Assembly (NCBI GenBank): GCA_902805975.1
Contig: CADCUT010000057.1
Span: 1-44,639, forward strand
Source of the DNA: an uncultured Rubrobacteraceae bacterium
GTDB taxonomy: Bacteria; Actinomycetota; Rubrobacteria; Rubrobacterales; Rubrobacteraceae
Direction of reading: 5' to 3'
DNA: 44,639 nucleotides
Part shown: in pieces, positions 24,484-31,529 of the stretch
Layout of the letters: each line of letters starts with the position of its first letter
Position numbering within the stretch: position 1 is the first letter of the stretch
Made by a program: the position numbers and the translations under genes
The notes under the pieces: generated by a model
Database searches by the model: none
The model's input: only the letters and a program-made list of their open reading frames with translations
Told to the model about the DNA's origin: nothing

Positions 24484-25933
24484 TGGCCTTGAAATCGTCG
24501 TGGTTGGGGGCGGGCCGGCGGGTGTCACCGCGGCCCTGCGGGCGCGGGAGCTCGGGGCCTCGGTCGCCCTGGTCGAGCGCGGGAACATGGGTGGGACCTG
24601 CACCAACGACGGCTGCGTCCCGACCCGCGTGCTCGCCCACGCCGCCCGACTCGCGCGCGACGCCGAACAGTTCGCCGACTACGGTCTGATCGGTGAAGCC
24701 CCCCGCGTGGACTTCGCCCGGCTCCTCAACCGCACCCAGCGCATCGTCTACGAGGTCCAGGAGAAAAAGCAACTCCGGTCCCGCCTCGAAACAGCGGGCG
24801 TGCGGGTCTTCGACCGCGCGGGCGAGGCCAGATTTACCGACCCGCACACGCTCGCACTGGACGGCGCGGAGTTGCGCGGCGAGAAGTTCGTCCTCTGCGC
24901 CGGCGGGCACGCGCGCCGGATGGGGTTCCCCGGCAGCGAACACGCCCTTACCCACAGCGACGTCTGGACGATGAAGGGCCTGCCCTCCTCGGTCGTCGTG
25001 GTGGGTGCCGCGGCGACGGGCTGCCAGCTCGCCTCGGTCTTCGCGGCGTTCGGCTCCCGGGTTCGGCTGCTCGACGTCGCGCCGCGCATCCTGGGCGGGG
25101 AGGACGAGGCCGTCTCCCGCGGGATGGCCCGGGCTTTCGGCCGGCGCGGGATCGAGCTGCTCACCGGCATCGGCGGCGTCGAACGCATCGAGAAAGAGGG
25201 CGGGGGACTTCGTCTCTTCTACACGCACGAGAACGAGACCCGCGCCCTGGAAACGGAGGCCGTTGTGCTGGCGGTGGGCTGGCCTGGCAACGTGGGGTCG
25301 CTGAACCTCGACGCCGCTGGCGTGCGAACGGAGCGCGGCTACGTGACGGTGGACGACGCGCTCCGGACGAGCGCCCCGCACGTCTTCGCGGCCGGGGATC
25401 TCACGGGGCGCATGATGCTGGTCCAGAGCGCGACCTACGAGGGCGCTCTCGCCGCCGAGAACGCCGCGCTCGGTGACGGGCGCGGCTACCGGCACGCCAT
25501 CGTGCCGCACGGCGGCTTCACCGACCCGGAGTACGCCGGCGTGGGCCTCACGGAGCGCCAGGCCCGCGACGAGGCCGGGGACGCGGACTGCGCCGTGGCG
25601 GTCGTGCCCTACGCGGACCTCGACCGGGGTGTGATCGACGGCCGCCCGGAGGGCTCTTGCAAGCTCGTCGTCTCCCGCTCCTCGCGCCGCGTCCTCGGCG
25701 CCCACATCGTCGGCGAGCAGGCCGTCGAGGTCGTCCAGCTAGCTGCCGCGGCCATGCGCGCCGGCATGCCGGTCGAGCAGCTCGCCGACCTGGAGCTCGC
25801 ATATCCGACCTTCACGGCCGTAGTCGGCCTCGCCGCCCGCCAGATCGTCCGCGACCTGGACTCCGCTTCGCAAAGCCCACGAGGCTCCGGGCGTTCGGCT
25901 GCGGCGGAGTGGGAGCACAGCGAACTCGGTTAG
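24461..25933 (+). CDS. Mercuric-reductase-like pyridine nucleotide-disulfide oxidoreductase
   Basis: 490 residues. FAD-binding VVGGGPAGVTAALRAREL near residue 12-29, the redox-active Cys47/Cys52 pair in GGTCTNDGCVPTR, the NAD(P) fold 'VVVVGAAATGCQLASVF' near 177, the second FAD motif VFAAGDLTGRMMLV near 308, and a C-terminal dimer domain ending AYPTFTAVVGLAAR. 'AYPTFT' is characteristic of mercuric-reductase-like members; dihydrolipoamide dehydrogenase has HxHPT instead. There is no N-terminal mercury-binding domain and no C-terminal CC pair, so the substrate is probably not mercury. Start overlaps paralog 5. The last 30 residues are polar and unlike the family. Confidence 0.85.
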   Translation: MEENLVVDGLEIVVVGGGPAGVTAALRARELGASVALVERGNMGGTCTNDGCVPTRVLAHAARLARDAEQFADYGLIGEAPRVDFARLLNRTQRIVYEVQEKKQLRSRLETAGVRVFDRAGEARFTDPHTLALDGAELRGEKFVLCAGGHARRMGFPGSEHALTHSDVWTMKGLPSSVVVVGAAATGCQLASVFAAFGSRVRLLDVAPRILGGEDEAVSRGMARAFGRRGIELLTGIGGVERIEKEGGGLRLFYTHENETRALETEAVVLAVGWPGNVGSLNLDAAGVRTERGYVTVDDALRTSAPHVFAAGDLTGRMMLVQSATYEGALAAENAALGDGRGYRHAIVPHGGFTDPEYAGVGLTERQARDEAGDADCAVAVVPYADLDRGVIDGRPEGSCKLVVSRSSRRVLGAHIVGEQAVEVVQLAAAAMRAGMPVEQLADLELAYPTFTAVVGLAARQIVRDLDSASQSPRGSGRSAAAEWEHSELG

Positions 25934-26450
25934 GGCCGCCGGCCAGCGGCCCGCTCCTGCTTCGCCCTCGGCGAACGATGTTCGTAACAGGGTTTCGACC
26001 GCTTCGCAAGCCGCGCCGGGGAAACTCACCCGGCGCCGAGGCGCAGAGATTCGCTCTTCTTTTGGAACCGCGCTCGGCGATGCCCTCCACCCGGTCGGCC
26101 TCTCCCCGGTAAGCCCTTACCGTCCACGCGACCCCGTTGCGCGCGACCTGCCTCCTAATCAGGTCCAGGCGGATGTTTCTCTGCCCAGGTGTTCCGACGA
26201 GAACGGTAGTATCGGTTCTTTCCCCCTGCACGGGCCTCCCGCGGGGAAATGAACCCGGCGGCCGGGAGGGCAACTGGTGCTTGTATGCTCGCGTCCTTCC
26301 CCGAACGGTGCGGCCAGGAGTTCTGGTGGGATCTTCGAGAAATTTCGTTGCCGTCGCCCGCGTAACGCCTCCCGTAACGGACCCGTAACGGACCCGTAAC
26401 GGTTGGGGGCTAAGGTGGGAACGTAGACGGCGATCCGAAAGGGAGATGAG
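25934..26450. other. 517-bp gene-less stretch before the small membrane protein
   Basis: No gene is convincing. The only long frames are antisense runs without family motifs. The stretch ends in promoter module 3. A 7-bp inverted repeat, TTTCCCC (26219-26225) and GGGGAAA (26243-26249), lies in its middle. Confidence 0.4.
26361..26416 (+). promoter_or_regulatory. Four-copy CGTAACG promoter module 3
   Basis: CGTAACG at 26361, 26373, 26384 and 26395 (periods 12, 11, 11). The third copy is followed after exactly 20 nt by TAAGGT (26411-26416), as in modules 1 and 2. The first 19 bp (CGTAACGCCTCCCGTAACG) are identical to module 1. Confidence 0.65.
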
Positions 26451-26840
26451 ATGACGAAACTGGGGATGATGCGGTGGGCGGGGTTGGCGGCCGTCGTGGG
26501 CGGGATGTTCATGACGTTCTCTGACCTGTTGAACCTGACGATCTACGTCCCCGGGCTTGGGGAGGCGTCCCACACCGGGTACCAGGCCGTCGGGTCGGGC
26601 GTGATCCTGCTCGCCCTGACGCTGCTCTTCGTCGGCATGGTCGGGCTCTTCGCCGGGTCCTCCCGCGTGGACGGCCCGAAGGTGATCGAGTACGGCGACG
26701 CTCACGCCCGCTATGTCCTCGCCGAGTTCGAACCCCTCCGCCCGGAGGCTACCGGCACGCGGACCCGCGCGAGGTCTGCCGGCATGAGCGTCGAGGCGGC
26801 GCGCGGCCACCGGGTTGGAGATCCCGCCCGGAAGGCCTAG
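26451..26840 (+). CDS. Small membrane protein, probably truncated
   Basis: 129 residues with two hydrophobic helices ('MMRWAGLAAVVGGMFMTFSDL' and 'VILLALTLLFVGMVGLFAG'). The rest after residue 72 is polar, arginine-rich and unlike a membrane protein. The first 70 residues resemble the start of larger four-to-six-helix membrane proteins, so this may be a truncated gene running into foreign frame. A GGGAGATGAG site precedes the ATG. It has the most elaborate promoter of the window and meets the SARP gene tail to tail with 10 bp between. Confidence 0.55.
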   Translation: MTKLGMMRWAGLAAVVGGMFMTFSDLLNLTIYVPGLGEASHTGYQAVGSGVILLALTLLFVGMVGLFAGSSRVDGPKVIEYGDAHARYVLAEFEPLRPEATGTRTRARSAGMSVEAARGHRVGDPARKA

Positions 26841-26850
26841 GCGGGGCCGG

Positions 26851-29805
26851 CTACCACTCGACGAGCTTCCAGATCTCGGGCTGCATCTCGCCGACCTCGG
26901 CGAAGATGGCGACGGCCTCTTTCAGGTGGGCCATGGACTCTTCCTCGCGGCCGGCGGCGTGGAGGAGATCCGCCATGTTATTGCGCAGCGCCGCCTCCCG
27001 GTGCCGGTCCCCGAGCCTGGCGCACAGCTCAAGGGCGACCCCTGCCGCCTCGATGGCCTCCCCGATCTTCCCCTGGTTGCCCAGGGCAAGGGCCAGGTTG
27101 TTGAGGGCCGCCACCCTGGCCTCCGGGTCACCGAGCGCCCCGGCGAGGGCCAGGCTCTCCCTGAGGTGGTACAGGGCCTTCTTCCCGTCGCCCGCGTTGC
27201 CGGCCAGGATGCCTAAAGTGTTGTGCGCCTGGGCCCGGGCCCGCGCGTCGCCGGCCTCCTCGGCCAGCGCGAGCGCCCGATGGGCGAATTTCGTCGCCTC
27301 CTCCGGCTCGTTCTGGAGGTGGGAGAGCAGGCTCAGGTCGGCGTAGAGCCGGGCGAGGTCGGCGGATGATTCACCACCGGAGTCTTCGAGTGCCTCCAGC
27401 GCGGATTCGTAGTGGCTCCGGGCGAGGTCCCGGTCCCCCCGGCGGGCGTGGACGTTGCCGATCTTGTGCTCCAGCACGGCCACGGCGTCGCCGGGGGCGT
27501 CGCCGAGGGCGTCGCCGAGGGCGTCGCCCGAGGCGGCGGCGAGCTCGTAGTGGTCGAGCGCCGCGCCGTACTCGCCGCGGCGGGTGAGAAGGTCGCCCAC
27601 GGCCTCGTGCAGCCCGCCGGCGTCGGGATGCCCGAGAGCGAGCGCCTCCTCGTAGTGGGCCAGGGCTTCGCCGTTGGCGTACAGGCCGCGCGCGTGGTCG
27701 CCGGCGAGCCTGTAGTACTCAGCCGCCTCCCTGTCCTGGCCGGCGAGCCGGTGGTGGCGGGCCACCTGGCCGACGAGGGTGGCGGCCTCGCGCCCCCTGG
27801 CGCGCCCGGCCAGCGCCTCGGCGGCGCGGCGGTGCAGGATGCGCCTGCGGGCGAGGCCCGTCCCTTCGTAGACGAGAGTCCTGAGCTTGTCGTGGTCGAA
27901 GTCGTAGGTCGGACCCTCGGACGGGGCGACGTTTTTTTCCCGGATCAGGCCCCGCGAGACGAGCTCTTCGAGCGAGGCGAGGGTCTCTTCCTCGCCCCGG
28001 CCGCTGGCCTCCCGCACCGTGTCGAAATCGAAGGATCTCCCGACGACGGCCGCGGCGGTGAGCACCTGCCCGGCCGTCTGGCTGACGGCCCGCAGGCGGC
28101 TCTTGATCAGGTCCTGCACCCCGCCCGGCAGCGCCCACGATTCGTCCCCGACGTCCAACTCGCCCCCGGCCACGGCCGCCAGGTACTCGGCCAGGAAGAG
28201 TGGCAGGCCCTCGGTCTCGCCCCCGAGGCGCGCGGCGAGCGCCCCCGGATCTCCCGTGGCGTCCCCGAGCGCGCGCCCCACGAGCTCCCGGACGGAGGCG
28301 GGATCCAACCTCCCAAGGCCAAGGACGGTCGCCTCTCCGGACCTCCGCGCCTCCGCCAGAAGCCCACGCAGGCGATGCCCCTCCGGGACCTCCTCGGGGC
28401 GCCAGGTGACGAGCACGAGGAGCGGCCTGTCGGCGAGCCGACGCACCAGATAGGTGAGCAGGTCGAAGGAGGCCTCGTCGGCCCATTGCAGGTCGTCGAG
28501 AAAGAGGACGCCGGGGGGAGGACCGCCGAGGACGGCGAGCAGGGCCCGGATCACACCATCGTAGAACCGGCTCCGGGCCCCCGGCGTGTCTAACGGCGGC
28601 AGGGGCCCGGAGCCCGGCAGCAGCCCGGCCAGCTCGGGCAACAAGCGCGCCGCCTCGCCCAACGGTCCCGCCGGCAGACCCTCCAGCCGCCCGGTGCCCT
28701 CCCGGCCGATCACGGCGGAGAGACCCTCCATGAACGGTCCGTAGGCCAGGTTCGTCTCGCCCGCGTAGCATCGCGCGGCGACGATGGCCGCGCCCCCGCC
28801 GGCGGCGTGCGCCACGAACTCCTCGGCGAGCCGGGTCTTGCCGATCCCGGCCTCCCCTTCGAGCACGACGAGGCGGCCTCCGCCTCCAACCCCCCCGTAT
28901 GACCGGAGCAACTCCTCCCACTCCCTGCCACGTCCCACGAGCGGGTTGTCCGGGGGAGGCGCGGTGGCCGCGGCCCCGAAGGTTGAACGGCCCGACGTCT
29001 CCCTCTGAACGGCGGGGCCCGGCTCCGGGAGGACGGGCGGTGGCGGCGGGGCGTTCTCCTGGATGGCATGGTAGAGCCCGGTCGTCTCTTCGAGGGGTGC
29101 CACGCCCAGCTCCTTGCCAAGTATGCGGACGCACTCCCGGTATTGGCGCAGGGCCGCGGCCCGCCTGTCCGACCACGCGTAGAGCGCGAGGAGCAGGCGA
29201 TGGGCCGGCTCGTGCAGGGGATCGAGGGCCAGCCAGCGGCGGGCGTGGGCTATGGCCGGCTCCCACTCGCCCCCGGCGGCGAGGCCGCGGGCGAGCCTCT
29301 CTAAAGCACCGGCCAGATCCCTTCGCAGGCCCTCGGCCTGGAAGAACTGCCAGTCGTCGAAGGCGACGCTGTCGCGCAGGCCGAAGCCCGCCATGAAATC
29401 GTCGCGGTGCAGCGCCACGGCCTCGGCCAGCGGCGGCAGGCACTCCTGGCAGACCTCCGACTCCGGGTGGCCGTGCGTCCTGCATTGGGCGAGCAAACCG
29501 TGGAAGCGGTCCACGTCAACCAGGATGCCGTCGCGGACAAGGTCCACGCCCCCCCGGTCCACGCGCAGCCAGCCGGCCTCGCGGGCCTCCCTCAGCGAAG
29601 AGAGGGTCCGGCGCAGGGCGGCGCGGGAGCGGGCCTGGTTGTACTCGGGCCAGAGCAGGCCCGCCAGCGCGTCGCGCGTGTGGCGCCGGCCCGTGACCGC
29701 GAGGTAGGCGACGAGTGCTATCGCCTTTCGCGTGTCCACCTCGACCGGAACCCCGTCGTGCTCCACGCGCGGCGCGCCGAGCAACGTGATCGTCGTCCGG
29801 GCCAC
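26851..29805 (-). CDS. SARP/BTAD-type transcriptional activator with AAA ATPase and TPR domains
   Basis: 984 residues. An OmpR-type winged helix ('PVEVDTRKAIALVAYLAVTG', 'LLWPEYNQARSRAALRRTLS') occupies about 1-100 and a BTAD domain about 100-260. The AAA/STAND ATPase follows, with Walker A GEAGIGKTRL near 318 and Walker B VLFLDDLQWADE near 430. TPR repeats fill about 650 to the end ('AYYEEALAL'-type units). This AfsR/MalT-like plan describes regulators that activate target promoters at heptamer direct repeats when a signal releases the ATPase. The frame is open to 30051, but the GTG at 29805 has a GGAGGAG site eight bases before it and starts the conserved domain. A 12-bp repeat within it encodes GDALGDALGDAPGD. 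Confidence 0.9.
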   Translation of the reverse strand: MARTTITLLGAPRVEHDGVPVEVDTRKAIALVAYLAVTGRRHTRDALAGLLWPEYNQARSRAALRRTLSSLREAREAGWLRVDRGGVDLVRDGILVDVDRFHGLLAQCRTHGHPESEVCQECLPPLAEAVALHRDDFMAGFGLRDSVAFDDWQFFQAEGLRRDLAGALERLARGLAAGGEWEPAIAHARRWLALDPLHEPAHRLLLALYAWSDRRAAALRQYRECVRILGKELGVAPLEETTGLYHAIQENAPPPPPVLPEPGPAVQRETSGRSTFGAAATAPPPDNPLVGRGREWEELLRSYGGVGGGGRLVVLEGEAGIGKTRLAEEFVAHAAGGGAAIVAARCYAGETNLAYGPFMEGLSAVIGREGTGRLEGLPAGPLGEAARLLPELAGLLPGSGPLPPLDTPGARSRFYDGVIRALLAVLGGPPPGVLFLDDLQWADEASFDLLTYLVRRLADRPLLVLVTWRPEEVPEGHRLRGLLAEARRSGEATVLGLGRLDPASVRELVGRALGDATGDPGALAARLGGETEGLPLFLAEYLAAVAGGELDVGDESWALPGGVQDLIKSRLRAVSQTAGQVLTAAAVVGRSFDFDTVREASGRGEEETLASLEELVSRGLIREKNVAPSEGPTYDFDHDKLRTLVYEGTGLARRRILHRRAAEALAGRARGREAATLVGQVARHHRLAGQDREAAEYYRLAGDHARGLYANGEALAHYEEALALGHPDAGGLHEAVGDLLTRRGEYGAALDHYELAAASGDALGDALGDAPGDAVAVLEHKIGNVHARRGDRDLARSHYESALEALEDSGGESSADLARLYADLSLLSHLQNEPEEATKFAHRALALAEEAGDARARAQAHNTLGILAGNAGDGKKALYHLRESLALAGALGDPEARVAALNNLALALGNQGKIGEAIEAAGVALELCARLGDRHREAALRNNMADLLHAAGREEESMAHLKEAVAIFAEVGEMQPEIWKLVEW
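27485..27532 (-). repeat. In-frame 12-bp tandem repeat in the SARP gene
   Basis: Four near-identical units of GCGTCGCCGAGG (27485-27496, -27508, -27520, -27532). On the coding strand they encode GDAL/GDAP units between TPR segments. Copy number could vary between strains without a frameshift. Confidence 0.75.
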
Positions 29806-30320
29806 GACCTCTCCTCCCGATGACCCCTTCATCGCCATTATGACGCTATCCTCCCAAACCCGCAACGATCTCGGCGCGACACTAGAGCTCGTAACGATCT
29901 GGAGGCTTCCTCGGCGGTGATGCTGTGGTGGGGGTGATTCGAGCGGGCCGATCATCCACACCCTCGGCCCCGGTGGATATCGCACGAAACGATCTGCCGA
30001 ACCATCTTTATCACCGGCCGCTCCGGGCTCGGCCCCCGCGCTGCCCGACACCTGCGACAGGAAGATCTGTCCGGCACCCCTGGCTCGTGCGCGAGCCCCG
30101 CGGCCGTGGCCGGCCCCGCAACAAGGCTCGATCCACGACCGCCCCGCCGTTGCGACCGGGCGCGCCGAGATCGGACCTTGCGGGAATGCGACCTGATGGG
30201 CAGATGCCCCTCTGCGATTCCGTGAGAGGGCCCTTCACCGGGCGCCGCCGCGATGCGGGGAGGGGCGTTGGTGCGGGATCTGGCACGATCCCCCGAGGGC
30301 CGTAGCGGAGGCTACTGTTC
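29806..30320. other. 515-bp upstream region of the SARP gene
   Basis: No gene seen; a 126-residue plus-strand frame (29925-30305) is proline/arginine-rich shadow sequence. The 11-mer CGNAACGATCT occurs three times in the same orientation at 29861, 29890 and 29985, close to the likely SARP promoter. Confidence 0.5.
29861..29995. promoter_or_regulatory. Three direct copies of CGNAACGATCT
   Basis: Copies at 29861-29871, 29890-29900 and 29985-29995. Each contains CGNAACG, the same core as the heptamer in promoter modules 1-3. Spacings of 29 and 95 bp are not the classical SARP period, so these could be autoregulatory sites or half-sites. Confidence 0.45.
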
Positions 30321-30959
30321 CTACTCGGCTCCCGGCTCCTCGCCGGCTGGGATCAGCTCCTTCCAGCCCTGCTCGACCGAGGTGCGGCATCTGTCGGGCC
30401 GGTCTCCTGCGCTGGTGAACAGCGCGGTCAGCAGGAGGGTGCCGTCGTCGAGCGCCCGGCGCGGTAGGCAGCCGGCGGTGACCAGGGAAACCAGCCCATG
30501 GCCTATGACCCAGCTCTGGGTCGCCAGTTTCCGAGGGTCGGTGTCGGCGCGGAAGCGGTCGGTCTGCCTGCCCCGTTCGGCGGCCCGGACCAGACACTCC
30601 AGGGTCTCGTCCGCGGCCTCGGCGTCCTCGAGGTCGAAGTCCGCGTCGAACATGACCCGGTAAAGGTCGGGGTGGTCCAGGGCGTTGCGGAGGTAGGCGG
30701 CGGCCAGGGCGGCCAGATCCCGCACCGGATCTGCGGACATCGCCACCGTCTCATACTTGGCCCCCAGGCGGGTGAAACCTTCCTGCCGAAGCGCCTTCCA
30801 CACGCCGTCCATCCCGCCGAAGTAGGTGTAGACGGCCATCGTCGATACGCCGGTCCCGGACACCAGCGAGCGCAGGGTGATGGGCTCGCGGGTGCGGAGC
30901 ATGCGCGCGGCCCGCTCGATGAGCAGGGTGCGGACCGCCGGATCCTTGGTTCTGGCCAC
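30321..30959 (-). CDS. TetR-family transcriptional regulator
   Basis: 212 residues. The N-terminal helix-turn-helix ('ITLRSLVSGTGVSTMAVYTYFGGMDGVW') covers about 27-55; the C-terminal ligand domain ('YRVMFDADFDLEDAEAADE', 'SWVIGHGLVSLVTAG') resembles the TetR subgroup with a WHG-like C domain. A TetR dimer normally represses a divergent target until a ligand binds. The divergent RidA-like gene is 77 bp away, with a 20-bp perfect-arm operator between them, so autorepression and control of that gene are likely. Confidence 0.92.
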   Translation of the reverse strand: MARTKDPAVRTLLIERAARMLRTREPITLRSLVSGTGVSTMAVYTYFGGMDGVWKALRQEGFTRLGAKYETVAMSADPVRDLAALAAAYLRNALDHPDLYRVMFDADFDLEDAEAADETLECLVRAAERGRQTDRFRADTDPRKLATQSWVIGHGLVSLVTAGCLPRRALDDGTLLLTALFTSAGDRPDRCRTSVEQGWKELIPAGEEPGAE

Positions 30960-30971
30960 GGCACCGAATTA

Positions 30972-30991
30972 TATAGCATAGCTGTGCTATA
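30972..30991. promoter_or_regulatory. TetR operator palindrome in the divergent promoter
   Basis: TATAGCA (30972-30978) and TGCTATA (30985-30991) are perfect inverted arms around a 6-bp centre, 20 bp in all. It is AT-rich within very GC-rich DNA and lies 12 bp from the tetR start, overlapping possible -10 boxes for both genes. Confidence 0.75.
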
Positions 30992-31036
30992 GTTTGGAAG
31001 ACCAGAGCCTGCGGGCTCATACGACGAGGAGGCAGC

Positions 31037-31444
31037 ATGGCCATCACCCTGGTTAACCCCGAAGGATTGCCGAAGATAGAGGCGTACCGACAGGTGTCGG
31101 TCGCTACCGGATCCAAGATGGTATTCATCGCGGGTCAGGTCGCCTGGGATGCCGACGGGGTCACGGTTGGCGAGGGCGACCTCGCCGCCCAGGTCGAGCA
31201 GTGCTTTCTCAACGTCGCCAGCGCCCTGGCCGGGGTCGGCGGCTCCTTCGAGGACGTGGCGAAGCTGACCATCTACGCCGTCGACTGGACCCCCGACAAG
31301 ATGCCCCTGTTGATAGAGGGGATCACCCGAGCCTACGCGAAGCTGGGTGCCACCGCGGCCCCGCCGGCCACGCTGCTGGGCATCAGCGCGCTCGACGTAC
31401 CCGACCACCTCGTCGAGGTCGAGGCAACCGCGGTCATCGACTGA
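31037..31444 (+). CDS. RidA-like (YjgF/YER057c/UK114) protein, catalytic Arg not conserved
   Basis: 135 residues with the chorismate-mutase-like fold of the family ('VFIAGQVAWDADG', 'AQVEQCFLNVASALAGVGG', 'EDVAKLTIYAVD'). RidA hydrolyses reactive enamines and imines. The canonical 'PARSxV' with the carboxylate-binding Arg is 'PPATLLGISAL' here, so this is a relative in another Rid subfamily and may not deaminate 2-aminoacrylate. It is the likely target of the divergent TetR. GAGGAGGC lies before the ATG. Confidence 0.88.
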   Translation: MAITLVNPEGLPKIEAYRQVSVATGSKMVFIAGQVAWDADGVTVGEGDLAAQVEQCFLNVASALAGVGGSFEDVAKLTIYAVDWTPDKMPLLIEGITRAYAKLGATAAPPATLLGISALDVPDHLVEVEATAVID

Positions 31445-31529
31445 ACCGAAGGTGGAGGCCACCCGCGCGATTCGGCGAGCCTAGCCTAACAACTCCAGGT
31501 GATGCGTTGACCTGTTGAGGTAACCCTCG

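Noticed and set aside
22771-24606. 611-residue minus-strand frame over P450 and paralog 5
   Set aside because: His/Gln/Arg-rich shadow; the plus-strand genes are clear.
25812-26810. 332-residue minus-strand frame over the gene-less stretch
   Set aside because: Overlaps two plus-strand genes, Arg-rich, no recognisable motif or ribosome site.
29925-30305. 126-residue plus-strand frame
   Set aside because: Pro/Arg-rich without start signal; the region looks regulatory.
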